This document shows, piece by piece, positions 18,893-27,650 of a stretch of DNA of 64,000 bases. The notes under the pieces are model-generated. The model saw only the letters and a program-made list of their open reading frames with translations. It was not told where the DNA came from and ran no database searches. The DNA is taken from assembly GCF_000176235.1 (NCBI RefSeq), contig NZ_ACZV01000004.1, forward strand, positions 496,001 through 560,000, given 5' to 3'. Source of the stretch: Vibrio orientalis CIP 102891 = ATCC 33934 (lineage in GTDB: Bacteria; Pseudomonadota; Gammaproteobacteria; Enterobacterales; Vibrionaceae). Both the position numbers and the translations under genes were made by a program. Within the stretch, counting starts at the first letter, position 1. Every line of letters begins with the position of its first letter.

Positions 18893-19633
18893 ATGAAGAA
18901 AATTGCTTTGATCACAGGTTCGAAAGGCGGAATAGGTTCCGCTATTTCGGAACAGTTAGTGAATGACGGATATCGAGTCATTGCGACGTACTTTACGGGT
19001 AACTATGAGTGCGCGTTAGATTGGTTCAACGAGAAGCAATTTAATGAAGAGCAGGTTCGTTTGTTTGAACTGGATGTGACTAATACAGAGCAGTGTGCAG
19101 AGCGACTAGCGGTATTGCTTGAAGAAGAAGGTACCGTTGACGTTGTTGTAAATAATGCAGGCATTACTCGCGATGGAACGTTCAAAAAGATGCAAGCGTC
19201 AGCATGGAAAGAAGTGATTGAAACGAATCTTAATAGTGTGTTTAACGTCACCCAACCTTTGTTTGCTGCTATGTGCGAAAAGGGCAACGGACGAGTCATC
19301 AATATCTCATCGGTCAACGGACTAAAAGGGCAATTCGGCCAAACGAATTACTCAGCGGCGAAAGCCGGCATGATCGGTTTTTCGAAAGCACTTGCAGCAG
19401 AAGGCGCGCGTAGTGGCGTAACGGTCAACGTTGTAGCACCAGGTTATACAGGAACGCCGATGGTGGAAGCCATGAAGCCTGAAGTTTTAGAATCCATTAA
19501 AGCTCAAATTCCAATGGGTCGTCTTGCAACTCCTGCTGAAATTGCAAAATCGGTCTCTTTCCTCGTCAGTGATGCGGGTGCGTACATTACAGGGGAAACA
19601 CTCTCTGTAAATGGCGGCTTATACATGCATTAA
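18893..19633 (+). CDS. phaB: Acetoacetyl-CoA reductase
   Basis: 246-residue short-chain dehydrogenase with cofactor loop TGSKGGIG, NNAG motif and catalytic Ser140, Tyr153 and Lys157 (YSAAK). It ends GETLSVNGGLYMH, typical of PhaB. It reduces acetoacetyl-CoA to (R)-3-hydroxybutyryl-CoA with NADPH in the cytoplasm. FabG-like enzymes are similar, but the next genes (thiolase, phasin, PHB synthase) fix the role. The thiolase starts 14 bases downstream, so phaB and phaA are cotranscribed. Ribosome-binding site TGGAG. Confidence 0.95.
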   Translation: MKKIALITGSKGGIGSAISEQLVNDGYRVIATYFTGNYECALDWFNEKQFNEEQVRLFELDVTNTEQCAERLAVLLEEEGTVDVVVNNAGITRDGTFKKMQASAWKEVIETNLNSVFNVTQPLFAAMCEKGNGRVINISSVNGLKGQFGQTNYSAAKAGMIGFSKALAAEGARSGVTVNVVAPGYTGTPMVEAMKPEVLESIKAQIPMGRLATPAEIAKSVSFLVSDAGAYITGETLSVNGGLYMH

Positions 19634-19647
19634 AAAGGAATTTGACC

Positions 19648-20856
19648 ATGGAAAAAGTATTTATTGTAGCGGCAAAACGTACACCTATTGGCTCATTTGG
19701 TGAAACGCTGAAAGACATATCTGCAGGCAACTTAGCATCAATCGCAATTAAAGGGGCGCTGTCAGAAGGTAATGTTGACGTAAACCTAGTCGATGAAGTG
19801 ATCGTTGGCAATGTGATTAGTGCAGGTCAGGGGATGGGAGTCGGTAGACAGGCGTCTCTCTATGCAGGGATACCAAATGAAGTCCCAGCGTACTCGATCA
19901 ACATGGTTTGTGGCAGCGGAATGAAATCAGTTATGGATGCCGCGAGTCATATTAAAGCTGGAGACGCTAATATTGTTGTGGCTGCAGGTGTTGAAGTGAT
20001 GTCGCAAATCCCATTTACCATCCCTTCCGGTATTCGTGATGGACACAAGATGGGCAATATGAACCTGACAGACTTGTTAATCAATGATGGTCTGACGGAT
20101 GTGTATAACCAATATCATATGGGTGTTACCGCTGAAAATATCGCGAAGTCAGTGAACCTCAGTCGTGAACAGCAAGATGAATATGCACTCGGTAGCCAAC
20201 TTAAGGCCGTGTCGGCGATTGAAGCTGGAAAGTTCGAACAAGAAATTGTTTCTGTCGATGTAAAGAAACGCCGAGAAACTATCGTGTTTGATACGGATGA
20301 ATATCCGAAGGCAGAAGCGACACTAAGCGGCTTAGCTAAACTACGACCAGCGTTTGATCGTGAAGGCACGGTGACTGCGGGTAATGCTTCAGGACTAAAT
20401 GATGGTGCGAGTGCGGTTATCGTCGCCAGTGAATCTGCGGTGAAAAAGCATGGTTTAACGCCCATCGTAGAAATTGTCAGTTATGGGCAGTCAGGTCTAG
20501 AGCCAGAGGTAATGGGGTTGGGCCCTGTTGAAGCTGTCAGTATCGCGCTCGATAAAGCAGGTTTGACGATAGAAGACTTAGATCTGTATGAATTAAATGA
20601 AGCATTTGCTGCTCAAGCTCTCGGTGTTATCCATAAACTCGCCGAGAAACATCAAGTTTCGATTTCAAGCATTCTAGATAAAGCGAACGTGAATGGTGGC
20701 GCAATTGCACTAGGCCACCCACTAGGAGCGTCGGGTAACCGAATTCTTGTATCACTCATCCATGAACTCAACCGTAGAGGTGACCAATATGGTGTGGCCT
20801 CTCTATGTGTTGGTGGCGGCATGGGTACAGCACTAATCATCAAATCAACCCAGTAA
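19648..20856 (+). CDS. phaA: Acetyl-CoA acetyltransferase (beta-ketothiolase)
   Basis: 402-residue biosynthetic thiolase condensing two acetyl-CoA to acetoacetyl-CoA. Catalytic Cys88 (NMVCGSGMKS), His357 (GHPLGASGNR) and Cys387 (LCVGGGMG) are all present. I start it at ATG 19648 because AAGGA lies 8 bases upstream; an in-frame TTG at 19642 is less likely. Second gene of the PHB cluster, between phaB and the phasin gene. Confidence 0.95.
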   Translation: MEKVFIVAAKRTPIGSFGETLKDISAGNLASIAIKGALSEGNVDVNLVDEVIVGNVISAGQGMGVGRQASLYAGIPNEVPAYSINMVCGSGMKSVMDAASHIKAGDANIVVAAGVEVMSQIPFTIPSGIRDGHKMGNMNLTDLLINDGLTDVYNQYHMGVTAENIAKSVNLSREQQDEYALGSQLKAVSAIEAGKFEQEIVSVDVKKRRETIVFDTDEYPKAEATLSGLAKLRPAFDREGTVTAGNASGLNDGASAVIVASESAVKKHGLTPIVEIVSYGQSGLEPEVMGLGPVEAVSIALDKAGLTIEDLDLYELNEAFAAQALGVIHKLAEKHQVSISSILDKANVNGGAIALGHPLGASGNRILVSLIHELNRRGDQYGVASLCVGGGMGTALIIKSTQ

Positions 20857-20889
20857 TTAATAAATGGAATTAACCCAGGAGTAATACTC

Positions 20890-21237
20890 ATGTACACAGA
20901 TTTTTTTAAAACATTTAGCGACCAAACTGAAAAAAGCCTAGAACCGTACCTAAAGTTCAACAAGCTAATGACTAAAAATGTTGAAGTACTAACAGAGCTT
21001 CAGCTTAACGCGATGCGCACATACAGCGAAATGGGCTTGGCACAAATGAAAGCTGCGGGTGAGATCAAAGACGTCACGTCATTGACAGCGTTTAGCAGCC
21101 AACAGCTAAGTGTTCTAACTAAGTTATCTCAGCAAATGATGGATGATAGCAACAAGCTTCAAGCGGTTGCTAAAGAGTTCAAAGATGATGTGGAACAGAT
21201 GACGACGGAAAACCTTAAGACAGTGACTCCCGCATAA
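20890..21237 (+). CDS. phaP: Phasin family protein (PHB granule coat)
   Basis: 115-residue, wholly helical, amphipathic protein without Cys or signal peptide, starting YTDFFKTFSDQTEKSLEPYLKFNKLMTKNVE, the usual phasin N-terminus pattern. Phasins coat PHB granules and control their size and number. Good ribosome-binding site (AGGAG). It is placed between phaA and phaC, which supports the call; a hairpin follows it. Confidence 0.88.
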   Translation: MYTDFFKTFSDQTEKSLEPYLKFNKLMTKNVEVLTELQLNAMRTYSEMGLAQMKAAGEIKDVTSLTAFSSQQLSVLTKLSQQMMDDSNKLQAVAKEFKDDVEQMTTENLKTVTPA

Positions 21238-21251
21238 CACTGCCTATTTTA

Positions 21252-21274
21252 GCCGCCGAAAGGCGGCATTTTTT
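21252..21274 (+). terminator. Intercistronic hairpin between phasin and phaC
   Basis: GCCGCC and GGCGGC pair around a GAAA tetraloop, followed by ATTTTTT. It looks like a terminator, but phaC starts 21 bases later, so it probably works as an attenuator or 3' stabiliser that makes phasin mRNA more abundant than phaC mRNA. Confidence 0.8.
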
Positions 21275-21294
21275 CCGATCGTAGGAGTCTAATC

Positions 21295-23070
21295 ATGTTA
21301 CAAAACTTCTTTTCGGACTACCTTGTTAAGCTCCAAGAAACCAATCAAAAATGGTGGGAAGATCTAGAACTCAGCAGGGCAGCCGCAAACTCTCCTCTCA
21401 ATAAAGCGATGCAAGAGGTTAACCTCGAAGACACGGCGAAGTTGTTAGAAGGGGCAGCCAACCAACCAGCAGCATTGCTCAAAATCCAGGCTGACTGGTG
21501 GCAGCAACAATTACAGATTTGGCAAAATGTTGCTCTTAGCGCTAATACGGACGATGTCGTAAAGGCCGATAAAGGTGATAAGCGTTTCACTCACGAAGAA
21601 TGGCAACAAGATATTTTCTTCAATTTTATCAAACAATCTTATCTGCTTTTCAGTAAAACCTACCTAGAGACCATTGATAGCATTGAAGGTATAGATGAAA
21701 AGGCTAAAGAACGTATCAGCTTTTTCTCTCGTCAGGCCATCAACGCACTTTCTCCAAGTAACTACATTGCGACAAACCCCGAGCTTCTAAAACTGACACT
21801 TGAGCAAAATGGCCAGAATTTACTCACTGGTTTAGAGCAATTGAAAGCAGATGCGGAGTCCAGTGCAGATATTCTGAAAATTCGCATGACCAACAACAAT
21901 GCTTTTCGCCTTGGCGAAGATGTTGCGAATACCTCAGGAGACGTGGTTTATAAGAATGAGCTGTTTGAGTTAATTCAATACCGTCCGCTGACGGAACAGG
22001 TTAACTCAACACCTTTGATGATCGTTCCGCCGTTCATTAACAAGTATTACATTCTAGATTTGCGTGAAAAGAACTCGATGGTGCGCTGGTTACTAGAGCA
22101 GGGGCATTCCGTCTTTATGATCTCTTGGCGTAACCCTAGTGCTGAGCAGCGTGACGTAGAGTTTGGTGATTACGTCACTGAAGGCGTGGCAAAGGCGGTT
22201 TCAGCAATTGAAGACATCACCGGCCAAGACCAAGTCAATGCGGCAGGTTACTGTATTGGTGGCACTGTTCTCGCCAGTACCATTGCTTACTACGCAGCGA
22301 AGCGTATGAAAAAGCGTATCAAGAGTGCTTCATTCTTTACCACATTGCTTGATTTCTCTCAGCCAGGTGAAGTCGGCGCATACATTAACGACACTATCCT
22401 GACCGCTATTGAAGCTCAGAATGACGCCAAAGGTTACATGGACGGCCGTTCGCTAAGTGTTACGTTTAGCTTGCTACGTGAGAATAGCCTGTACTGGAAC
22501 TACTACGTTGATAACTATCTGAAAGGGAACAGTCCGGTCGACTTCGACTTGCTCTACTGGAACAGTGACAGTACTAATGTGGCAGCTAAAACGCACAATT
22601 TCATGCTGAGAGAGTTGTATTTGAACAACAAACTTGTTCAAGACAAAGGGGTGAAAATCGGTGGCGTATGGATTGACCTTAACAAGATCAAAATCCCAAG
22701 TTACTTTGTTTCGACCAAAGAAGACCATATTGCTCTTTGGCAAGGAACTTACCGCGGTGCTCTAAATGTGGGTGGTAACAAGACGTTTGTTCTTGGTGAG
22801 TCAGGCCATATTGCAGGTATCGTAAATCACCCTGACAAAAACAAGTATGGATATTGGACGAGTGATACGCTAGACGAAAGTGCTGATGAATGGTTGGCGA
22901 ACGCGAACCATAGCGAAGGATCATGGTGGAAACATTGGCACCAGTGGTTGATGGGTTTCAATGCCGAAGAACAAGTTGCGCCTTTCCCTGTAGGCAGCGA
23001 ACAGTTCCCGGTACTTGGCACATCTCCTGGTGATTATGTTAAGCAAGTTCTGCCTATAGATTCTGAATAA
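21295..23070 (+). CDS. phaC: Class I poly(3-hydroxybutyrate) synthase
   Basis: 591 residues, the usual class I PhaC length. The N-terminal third matches PhaC_N; the alpha/beta-hydrolase core has the lipase-like box GYCIGG with nucleophile Cys320, plus Asp477 (KEDHIA) and His505 (ESGHIAG). It polymerises (R)-3-hydroxyacyl-CoA on the granule surface. A strong ribosome-binding site (TAGGAG) precedes the ATG. It may be expressed partly by readthrough of the hairpin before it. Confidence 0.96.
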   Translation: MLQNFFSDYLVKLQETNQKWWEDLELSRAAANSPLNKAMQEVNLEDTAKLLEGAANQPAALLKIQADWWQQQLQIWQNVALSANTDDVVKADKGDKRFTHEEWQQDIFFNFIKQSYLLFSKTYLETIDSIEGIDEKAKERISFFSRQAINALSPSNYIATNPELLKLTLEQNGQNLLTGLEQLKADAESSADILKIRMTNNNAFRLGEDVANTSGDVVYKNELFELIQYRPLTEQVNSTPLMIVPPFINKYYILDLREKNSMVRWLLEQGHSVFMISWRNPSAEQRDVEFGDYVTEGVAKAVSAIEDITGQDQVNAAGYCIGGTVLASTIAYYAAKRMKKRIKSASFFTTLLDFSQPGEVGAYINDTILTAIEAQNDAKGYMDGRSLSVTFSLLRENSLYWNYYVDNYLKGNSPVDFDLLYWNSDSTNVAAKTHNFMLRELYLNNKLVQDKGVKIGGVWIDLNKIKIPSYFVSTKEDHIALWQGTYRGALNVGGNKTFVLGESGHIAGIVNHPDKNKYGYWTSDTLDESADEWLANANHSEGSWWKHWHQWLMGFNAEEQVAPFPVGSEQFPVLGTSPGDYVKQVLPIDSE

Positions 23071-23094
23071 CTGCATTATTAACCGAGATAAGAC

Positions 23095-23127
23095 AAGGCT
23101 TTCAAACTCTGTTTGGGAGCCTTTTTT
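23095..23127 (+). terminator. Terminator of PHB cluster
   Basis: AAGGCT/AGCCTT outer stem with inner CAAAC/GTTTG, then a T-run. Confidence 0.85.
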
Positions 23128-23189
23128 ATTTGTAATGTCACAAGGGATCTGTTTAATTATTTGTAACAAATAAACGTGAGGATGAAGGG

Positions 23190-23882
23190 ATGAAAACGAT
23201 AGGGATCATTGGCGGTATGAGTTGGGAGTCTACAGCTGAGTACTATAAGCAGCTTAACGAAGGCGTAAAACAACAAAAAGGCGGACTGCATTCTGCGAAG
23301 ATCATCCTCAACAGCGTCGACTTTGCAGAGATAGAAGTATTACAGCGTAGCGGTGAGTGGGATAAAAGCGCCGCGTTACTGTGTGATGTTGCTCAATCGG
23401 TCGAACGAGCAGGCGCAGACTTTGTTTTGATTGCGACTAATACAATGCATAAGGTCGCTGAACAAGTCGAAGAAGCGATATCTATCCCACTGCTTCATAT
23501 TGCTGATACTACAGGCGAAGTATTAGTTGAAAAAGGCATTACCAAAGTTGGTCTACTAGGTACCGCATTTACAATGGAAGAAGCCTTTTACAAGCAACGT
23601 TTGAGTGACAAGTTCGGAATCGAAGTTGTTGTTCCAAATGGTGTGCAGAGAAGATTGGTGCATGATGTTATCTATAACGAACTCTGCCTCGGTAAGGCCA
23701 ATCGTCGTTCAAAAGATGATTTTCATACCATTATTAGTGACCTTGCCGAACGCGGAGCACAGGGCGTGATTTTAGGCTGTACCGAGATCGGAATGTTAGT
23801 CTCGCAAGATGAAACGGATACGCCACTATTTGATACGGTTGAGATTCATGCACTGGCTGCTGTACAAGAGGCACTTCGTTAA
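23190..23882 (+). CDS. Aspartate/glutamate racemase family protein (YgeA-like)
   Basis: 230 residues of the Asp/Glu/hydantoin racemase superfamily: IGIIGGMSWEST at the N-terminus, ATNTMHKV with Thr83 and ILGCTEIG with Cys197. Most homologues use two Cys residues; the Thr83/Cys197 pair is, from memory, that of E. coli YgeA, a broad-specificity amino-acid racemase. It shares one base with the following MFS gene (TAATG), so transport and racemisation of an amino acid may be linked. The substrate is unknown. Confidence 0.88.
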   Translation: MKTIGIIGGMSWESTAEYYKQLNEGVKQQKGGLHSAKIILNSVDFAEIEVLQRSGEWDKSAALLCDVAQSVERAGADFVLIATNTMHKVAEQVEEAISIPLLHIADTTGEVLVEKGITKVGLLGTAFTMEEAFYKQRLSDKFGIEVVVPNGVQRRLVHDVIYNELCLGKANRRSKDDFHTIISDLAERGAQGVILGCTEIGMLVSQDETDTPLFDTVEIHALAAVQEALR

Positions 23883-25051
23883 TGAATCGTAATGTATGGT
23901 TGTTGTCTCTTTGCCAAGCGTTATTAATGACTGGCAATATACTGCTTATCTCGGTGATTGGCCTTGTCGGTAAAGCGATAGCGCCAAGTTCAAGCCTTAT
24001 CACTTTGCCAGTCGCATTACAGTTTTTAGGTTTAATGAGTGCCACGATTCCCGCTTCTCTGATTATGGGGAAGCTTGGCCGAAGAAAAGGTTTTAGCATA
24101 GGTAATCTTATTGGTATTTTTGGGGCAAGTGTTGCGACTTACGCTTTGTCTCAAGAGATGTTTTACCTATTTTGTGTCGGCACATTCCTTCTAGGGATCG
24201 GTATTGGTTTTGGGACGCTTTATCGATTCGCTGCGATAGAAGTGTGCGATGAGAGTGCAAGGCATAGAGCGATTTCGATTTCTATGGCTGGTGGGGTATT
24301 AGCAGCAATACTCGGACCCAATTTAGCTATCTATTCACAGCAGTGGTCGGCTGATGGTTTATATGTTGGCGCGTTTATGGCGCTAATAGGGTTGAATATT
24401 TTAGCATTATGCCTTCTCCAGACAATTCAGTTTCCGCCAACTCACGAACATCACCAGCATGCGCAGCCAGAACCATTGTTAGAGATTGTTAAAGCGCCTA
24501 ATTTTATGCTGGCAGTATTCGCGGCCATGGTGGCGTATGCGGTGATGAATATTCTGATGACCGCGACGCCCTTAGCCATGATTGGTTGCGGATTTGATTT
24601 TGAAAAAGCGGCAGGCGTAATTGAATGGCATGTACTGGGCATGTTCGTTCCGGCGTTTTTCACCGGCCGTTTAATTGAACGCTTTGGTGCAAGGAATATG
24701 ATTATATCTGGTGGTATTTTGTTTGTGCTATGTATTGCTATTAACATTCATGGCCAATCAATCTGGCACTTCAGCTTGGCTCTTATTCTGCTCGGTGTTG
24801 GTTGGAACTTTATGTTTATTGCTGCGACAGGACTATTTAGCCAGTCTTATTCACCACGTAACAAGTCTAAAGCACAAGCGTTCAATGAATTCTTTGTCTT
24901 TAGCTGCGTGACAGTCACGGCGCTGTTATCAGGTTGGCTTGAATCTACAGTTGGGTGGGAGATGATGAATATTTACGTATTACCGTTTGTATTGGTCGTG
25001 TTGGCACTATTTGGAGTAAACACATTCAGATCACGACAATCTATCGCTTAG
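23882..25051 (+). CDS. MFS transporter
   Basis: 389 residues with about 12 hydrophobic helices and the loop-2 motif GKLGRRKG; a His-rich central loop (HEHHQHAQ) lies between the two halves. The start ATG overlaps the racemase stop, implying translational coupling and a shared pathway. The substrate cannot be assigned; an amino acid or a small drug-like compound is possible. Confidence 0.85.
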   Translation: MNRNVWLLSLCQALLMTGNILLISVIGLVGKAIAPSSSLITLPVALQFLGLMSATIPASLIMGKLGRRKGFSIGNLIGIFGASVATYALSQEMFYLFCVGTFLLGIGIGFGTLYRFAAIEVCDESARHRAISISMAGGVLAAILGPNLAIYSQQWSADGLYVGAFMALIGLNILALCLLQTIQFPPTHEHHQHAQPEPLLEIVKAPNFMLAVFAAMVAYAVMNILMTATPLAMIGCGFDFEKAAGVIEWHVLGMFVPAFFTGRLIERFGARNMIISGGILFVLCIAINIHGQSIWHFSLALILLGVGWNFMFIAATGLFSQSYSPRNKSKAQAFNEFFVFSCVTVTALLSGWLESTVGWEMMNIYVLPFVLVVLALFGVNTFRSRQSIA

Positions 25052-25078
25052 GTAAGAAAGGTTATTGCTGTATCAAAT

Positions 25079-25110
25079 AAAGGGCTGCATGTTGTAGCCC
25101 TTTTGCTTTT
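25079..25110 (+). terminator. Terminator of racemase-MFS operon
   Basis: AAAGGGCTGCA pairs with TGTAGCCCTTTT (one G-T wobble), followed by GCTTTT. Confidence 0.8.
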
Positions 25111-25134
25111 ATTGAATTCATCCTGGGAGGAGGG

Positions 25135-25320
25135 TTATTTAAGATTGTGTTGAATGAGCTCAATAAGTTCGTTTTCAGTTTCAGGCATTTTTTTTAGCTC
25201 TACTGCACATGACGCGCCACCTTTAAGCATGTAAGCACTGGTTGTGCAGTGATCATGGTGAAACCACTTTCCATCAATACATACATCTGTATAACAGCGA
25301 GGGTCTTGTTTCAATTCCAT
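25135..25320 (-). CDS. Small Cys/His-rich protein, FNR-type promoter
   Basis: 61 residues, not recognised. Cys9, Cys14, Cys25 and Cys38 plus the HHDHC cluster suggest a metal or redox site; the rest is polar with an acidic C-terminal helix. No signal peptide. AAAGGA lies 7 bases before the ATG. A perfect FNR box sits at -41.5 from a plausible start site, so it is probably made under oxygen limitation. The next gene on the same strand, upstream, is the persulfide reductase, 177 bases away. Confidence 0.75.
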   Translation of the reverse strand: MELKQDPRCYTDVCIDGKWFHHDHCTTSAYMLKGGASCAVELKKMPETENELIELIQHNLK

Positions 25321-25348
25321 AATTCAATCCTTTGTTAAAGAGTTATTA

Positions 25349-25400
25349 ACACATAGTCAACATAACCTTGTTTTTGGTATGGTTAATTGATTTAGATCAA
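25349..25400 (-). promoter_or_regulatory. FNR class II promoter of the small Cys-rich gene
   Basis: On the minus strand TTGATCTAAATCAA (25400-25387) is a perfect FNR box. A -10-like TATGTT (25354-25349) begins 22 bases after it, which centres the box at -41.5, the standard class II activation distance. The start codon lies 28 bases beyond the -10. Confidence 0.8.
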
Positions 25401-25497
25401 TTTTGTTTGGCCTATATACCAAGGTAGTAGTGATATTGGCCACAAGTTATGGCTAGAAAAAAGGGAGCGATAAGCTCCCAAAGTACGGTGTTGTTGA

Positions 25498-27156
25498 TTA
25501 CGCCTGGGCGAATAAGTAAGTGCGATAACCGCCAATAAGATTTTTGGCTTTGTATCCATTGTTGACCAGTTGCCTATAAGCGACGTTGCCTCGTAGACCC
25601 ACCTGACAGTAGATCACTATCTCTTTGTCCTTCGGTAGCTCGTCCATACGTTGACGTAGCTGATCGACCGGTATATTGATTGCGCCTGCAATGAAGCCGA
25701 CATTTTTCAGTTCTCCAGGATTACGAACATCGAGAAGAATCTGATCATCAGTGAGATTGGTTATCTCATCATAATGTATCGCAGTTGCATCACCTTTGAT
25801 GAGGTTGTTTGCAACAAAAGCGGCTTGGTTGATGACATCTTTCGCACTGCCGTACGGAGGCGCATAAGTCAGCTCCAAGTGCTGAAGCTGCTCGACAGTC
25901 ATTCCGGCGCGTTGAGCAACGGCCATAACGTCGATTCGTTTATCTATGCCATCTTTACCAACAGCTTGCGCTCCTAAAATCTTGCCTGATTTAGGGTCAA
26001 ACAGCATCTTAAATGAAACGATCTCTGCACCTGGATAGTAACTCGCATGGCTAGCAGTATGTACGTAGACCTTCTCATAGATTACGCCATCGCGTTTAAG
26101 CTGCTTCTCATTCTTGCCCGTTGAGGCAACAGCAAGATCGAATACTTTGCAAATTGCGGTCCCTTGCGTTCCTTGATACGTCTCATCTCTTCCAAGCATA
26201 TTATCTGCGGCCATACGACCTTGGCGATTCGCTGGACCTGCAAGTGGCACAAGCGTGCGATTACCTGTAACAAAGTCTTGCTCTTCAACCGCGTCGCCAA
26301 CTGCATAGATAGATGGATCACTGGTTTGCATTGAAGGGGTAGTATAGATACCACCTAATTCGCCAATCTGTAGTCCCGCTTGTTGAGCCAGTTGTATTTC
26401 TGGGCGAACACCAATTGCCATAATCAAAATATCGGTTTCTAACTGCTGACCATTGTTCAATGTAAGCAACAGGTTTTCTTGCTCATTAGTAGACTGATAT
26501 TCGACTGATTCTAGAGCGACGCCAAGTTGCAGGTCTATGCCCTTATGTTTAATTTCAGCGTGAACAAAACCAGCCATCTCTCGGTCAACTGGGGTCATGA
26601 CTTGATCGGCCATTTCAATGAGCGAGGTATTAATACCTAAGGCGTGAAAAGCTTCCATCATTTCCAAACCGATAAAACCACCACCAACAACGGTGGCATG
26701 AGCGACCTGTTTGGTTTTTAAGGTGTTAAGGATTCGATCCATATCAGGAATGTTGCGAAGAGAGTGGGTAAGCGGGTTATCGATGCCAGCAATGGGAGGG
26801 ACGATAGGTGACGCACCTGGGCTCAATAGTAGGAAGTCGTAGCCTTCATCATATTCCGAACCATCAAGTAGGTTCTTAACCGTAATTGTTTTGGCATGTC
26901 GATTTATCGCGATGACTTCGTGCATAACTCTTACGTCAACGTTGAAACGAGCTAAAAAACTTTCCGGAGTTTGCAGTAACAGCTTGTCACGATCTTGGAT
27001 TTCTCCACCAATATGGTAAGGGAGACCACAATTGGCAAATGAAACGAACGGTCCTCGTTCAAACATAATGATTTCGGCTTCTTCACTTAAACGACGTGCT
27101 CTTGCAGCAGCAGAGGCGCCGCCAGCTACGCCTCCAACAATCAAAATCTTAGTCAT
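25498..27156 (-). CDS. CoA-disulfide / NAD(P)H persulfide reductase with C-terminal rhodanese domain
   Basis: 552 residues: FAD-binding GGVAGGASAAARARR, redox-active Cys43 (FANCGLPYHIGG), NAD-binding VVGGGFIGLEMMEA, dimerisation domain, then a rhodanese domain with active Cys517 (IYCQVGLRG). This is the CoADR-Rhd/Npsr architecture, which reduces CoA persulfides and polysulfides. The ATG at 27156 follows AAGGAG at 6 bases; a TTG one codon earlier is less likely. It is divergent from a BigR/SqrR-like regulator and PmpA/PmpB membrane proteins, which places it in persulfide handling. Confidence 0.93.
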   Translation of the reverse strand: MTKILIVGGVAGGASAAARARRLSEEAEIIMFERGPFVSFANCGLPYHIGGEIQDRDKLLLQTPESFLARFNVDVRVMHEVIAINRHAKTITVKNLLDGSEYDEGYDFLLLSPGASPIVPPIAGIDNPLTHSLRNIPDMDRILNTLKTKQVAHATVVGGGFIGLEMMEAFHALGINTSLIEMADQVMTPVDREMAGFVHAEIKHKGIDLQLGVALESVEYQSTNEQENLLLTLNNGQQLETDILIMAIGVRPEIQLAQQAGLQIGELGGIYTTPSMQTSDPSIYAVGDAVEEQDFVTGNRTLVPLAGPANRQGRMAADNMLGRDETYQGTQGTAICKVFDLAVASTGKNEKQLKRDGVIYEKVYVHTASHASYYPGAEIVSFKMLFDPKSGKILGAQAVGKDGIDKRIDVMAVAQRAGMTVEQLQHLELTYAPPYGSAKDVINQAAFVANNLIKGDATAIHYDEITNLTDDQILLDVRNPGELKNVGFIAGAINIPVDQLRQRMDELPKDKEIVIYCQVGLRGNVAYRQLVNNGYKAKNLIGGYRTYLFAQA

Positions 27157-27213
27157 CAATCGCTCCTTTCAACGTTTATATGATGAGGTAGTGCATCCAC
27201 TATAAAAACATTA

Positions 27214-27298
27214 ATTAGTAATGTCTAATGTTAATTCATCTAATTACGAAATTGCTAATTTAGTATTGACTAATTTAAATTGATTAGTAAACTCTAAT
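27214..27298. promoter_or_regulatory. Three repeated operators for the ArsR-type regulator
   Basis: Three copies of WTTAG-N6-CTAAT occur in the divergent gap: ATTAGTAATGTCTAAT (27214-27229), TTTAGTATTGACTAAT (27259-27274) and ATTAGTAAACTCTAAT (27283-27298). The outer two are near-identical 18-mers. The array spans the promoters of both the reductase and the regulator operon, so autoregulation and control of the reductase are likely. Confidence 0.78.
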
Positions 27299-27326
27299 GT
27301 AAGTTCCAGTTGTAGGAGGCTGAGAT

Positions 27327-27650
27327 TTGCAAGTTATAGAATTAAACAAAATGCAGAGTAACGTACTTGAGGCGTCCGAACTGCTTAGAGTCATGGCACA
27401 TCCTGAAAGGTTGATGGTTTTATGTCAGCTAACTCAGGGGGAAATGGGAGTTGGTGAGCTACAAGACCAATCCACTCTTAGTCAGTCTGCTTTTTCACAG
27501 CATTTGACGGTACTGAGAAAGCATCGTCTTATCTCTGCTCGTAAATCATCACAGCAAGTGTTCTATTCGCTGTCAGATCCGCGTGTAGAGCAGCTAATTA
27601 CTACATTACACAGTGTGTTCTGTGACTCTGAGGAGAAGGTCAATGTTTGA
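27327..27650 (+). CDS. ArsR-family persulfide-responsive regulator (BigR/SqrR-like)
   Basis: 107-residue winged-helix protein (LSQSAFSQHLTVLRKHRLISARKSSQQVFYSL). Cys33 (MVLCQL) and Cys99 (SVFCDS) are 66 residues apart, the same spacing as the sensing pair in BigR, SqrR and HlyU. It starts with TTG at 27327, 7 bases after AGGAGG. It overlaps the next gene by 8 bases. The expected role is repression until persulfides form a disulfide or polysulfide bridge between the two Cys. Context (persulfide reductase, PmpAB) favours BigR/SqrR over HlyU. Confidence 0.88.
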   Translation: MQVIELNKMQSNVLEASELLRVMAHPERLMVLCQLTQGEMGVGELQDQSTLSQSAFSQHLTVLRKHRLISARKSSQQVFYSLSDPRVEQLITTLHSVFCDSEEKVNV

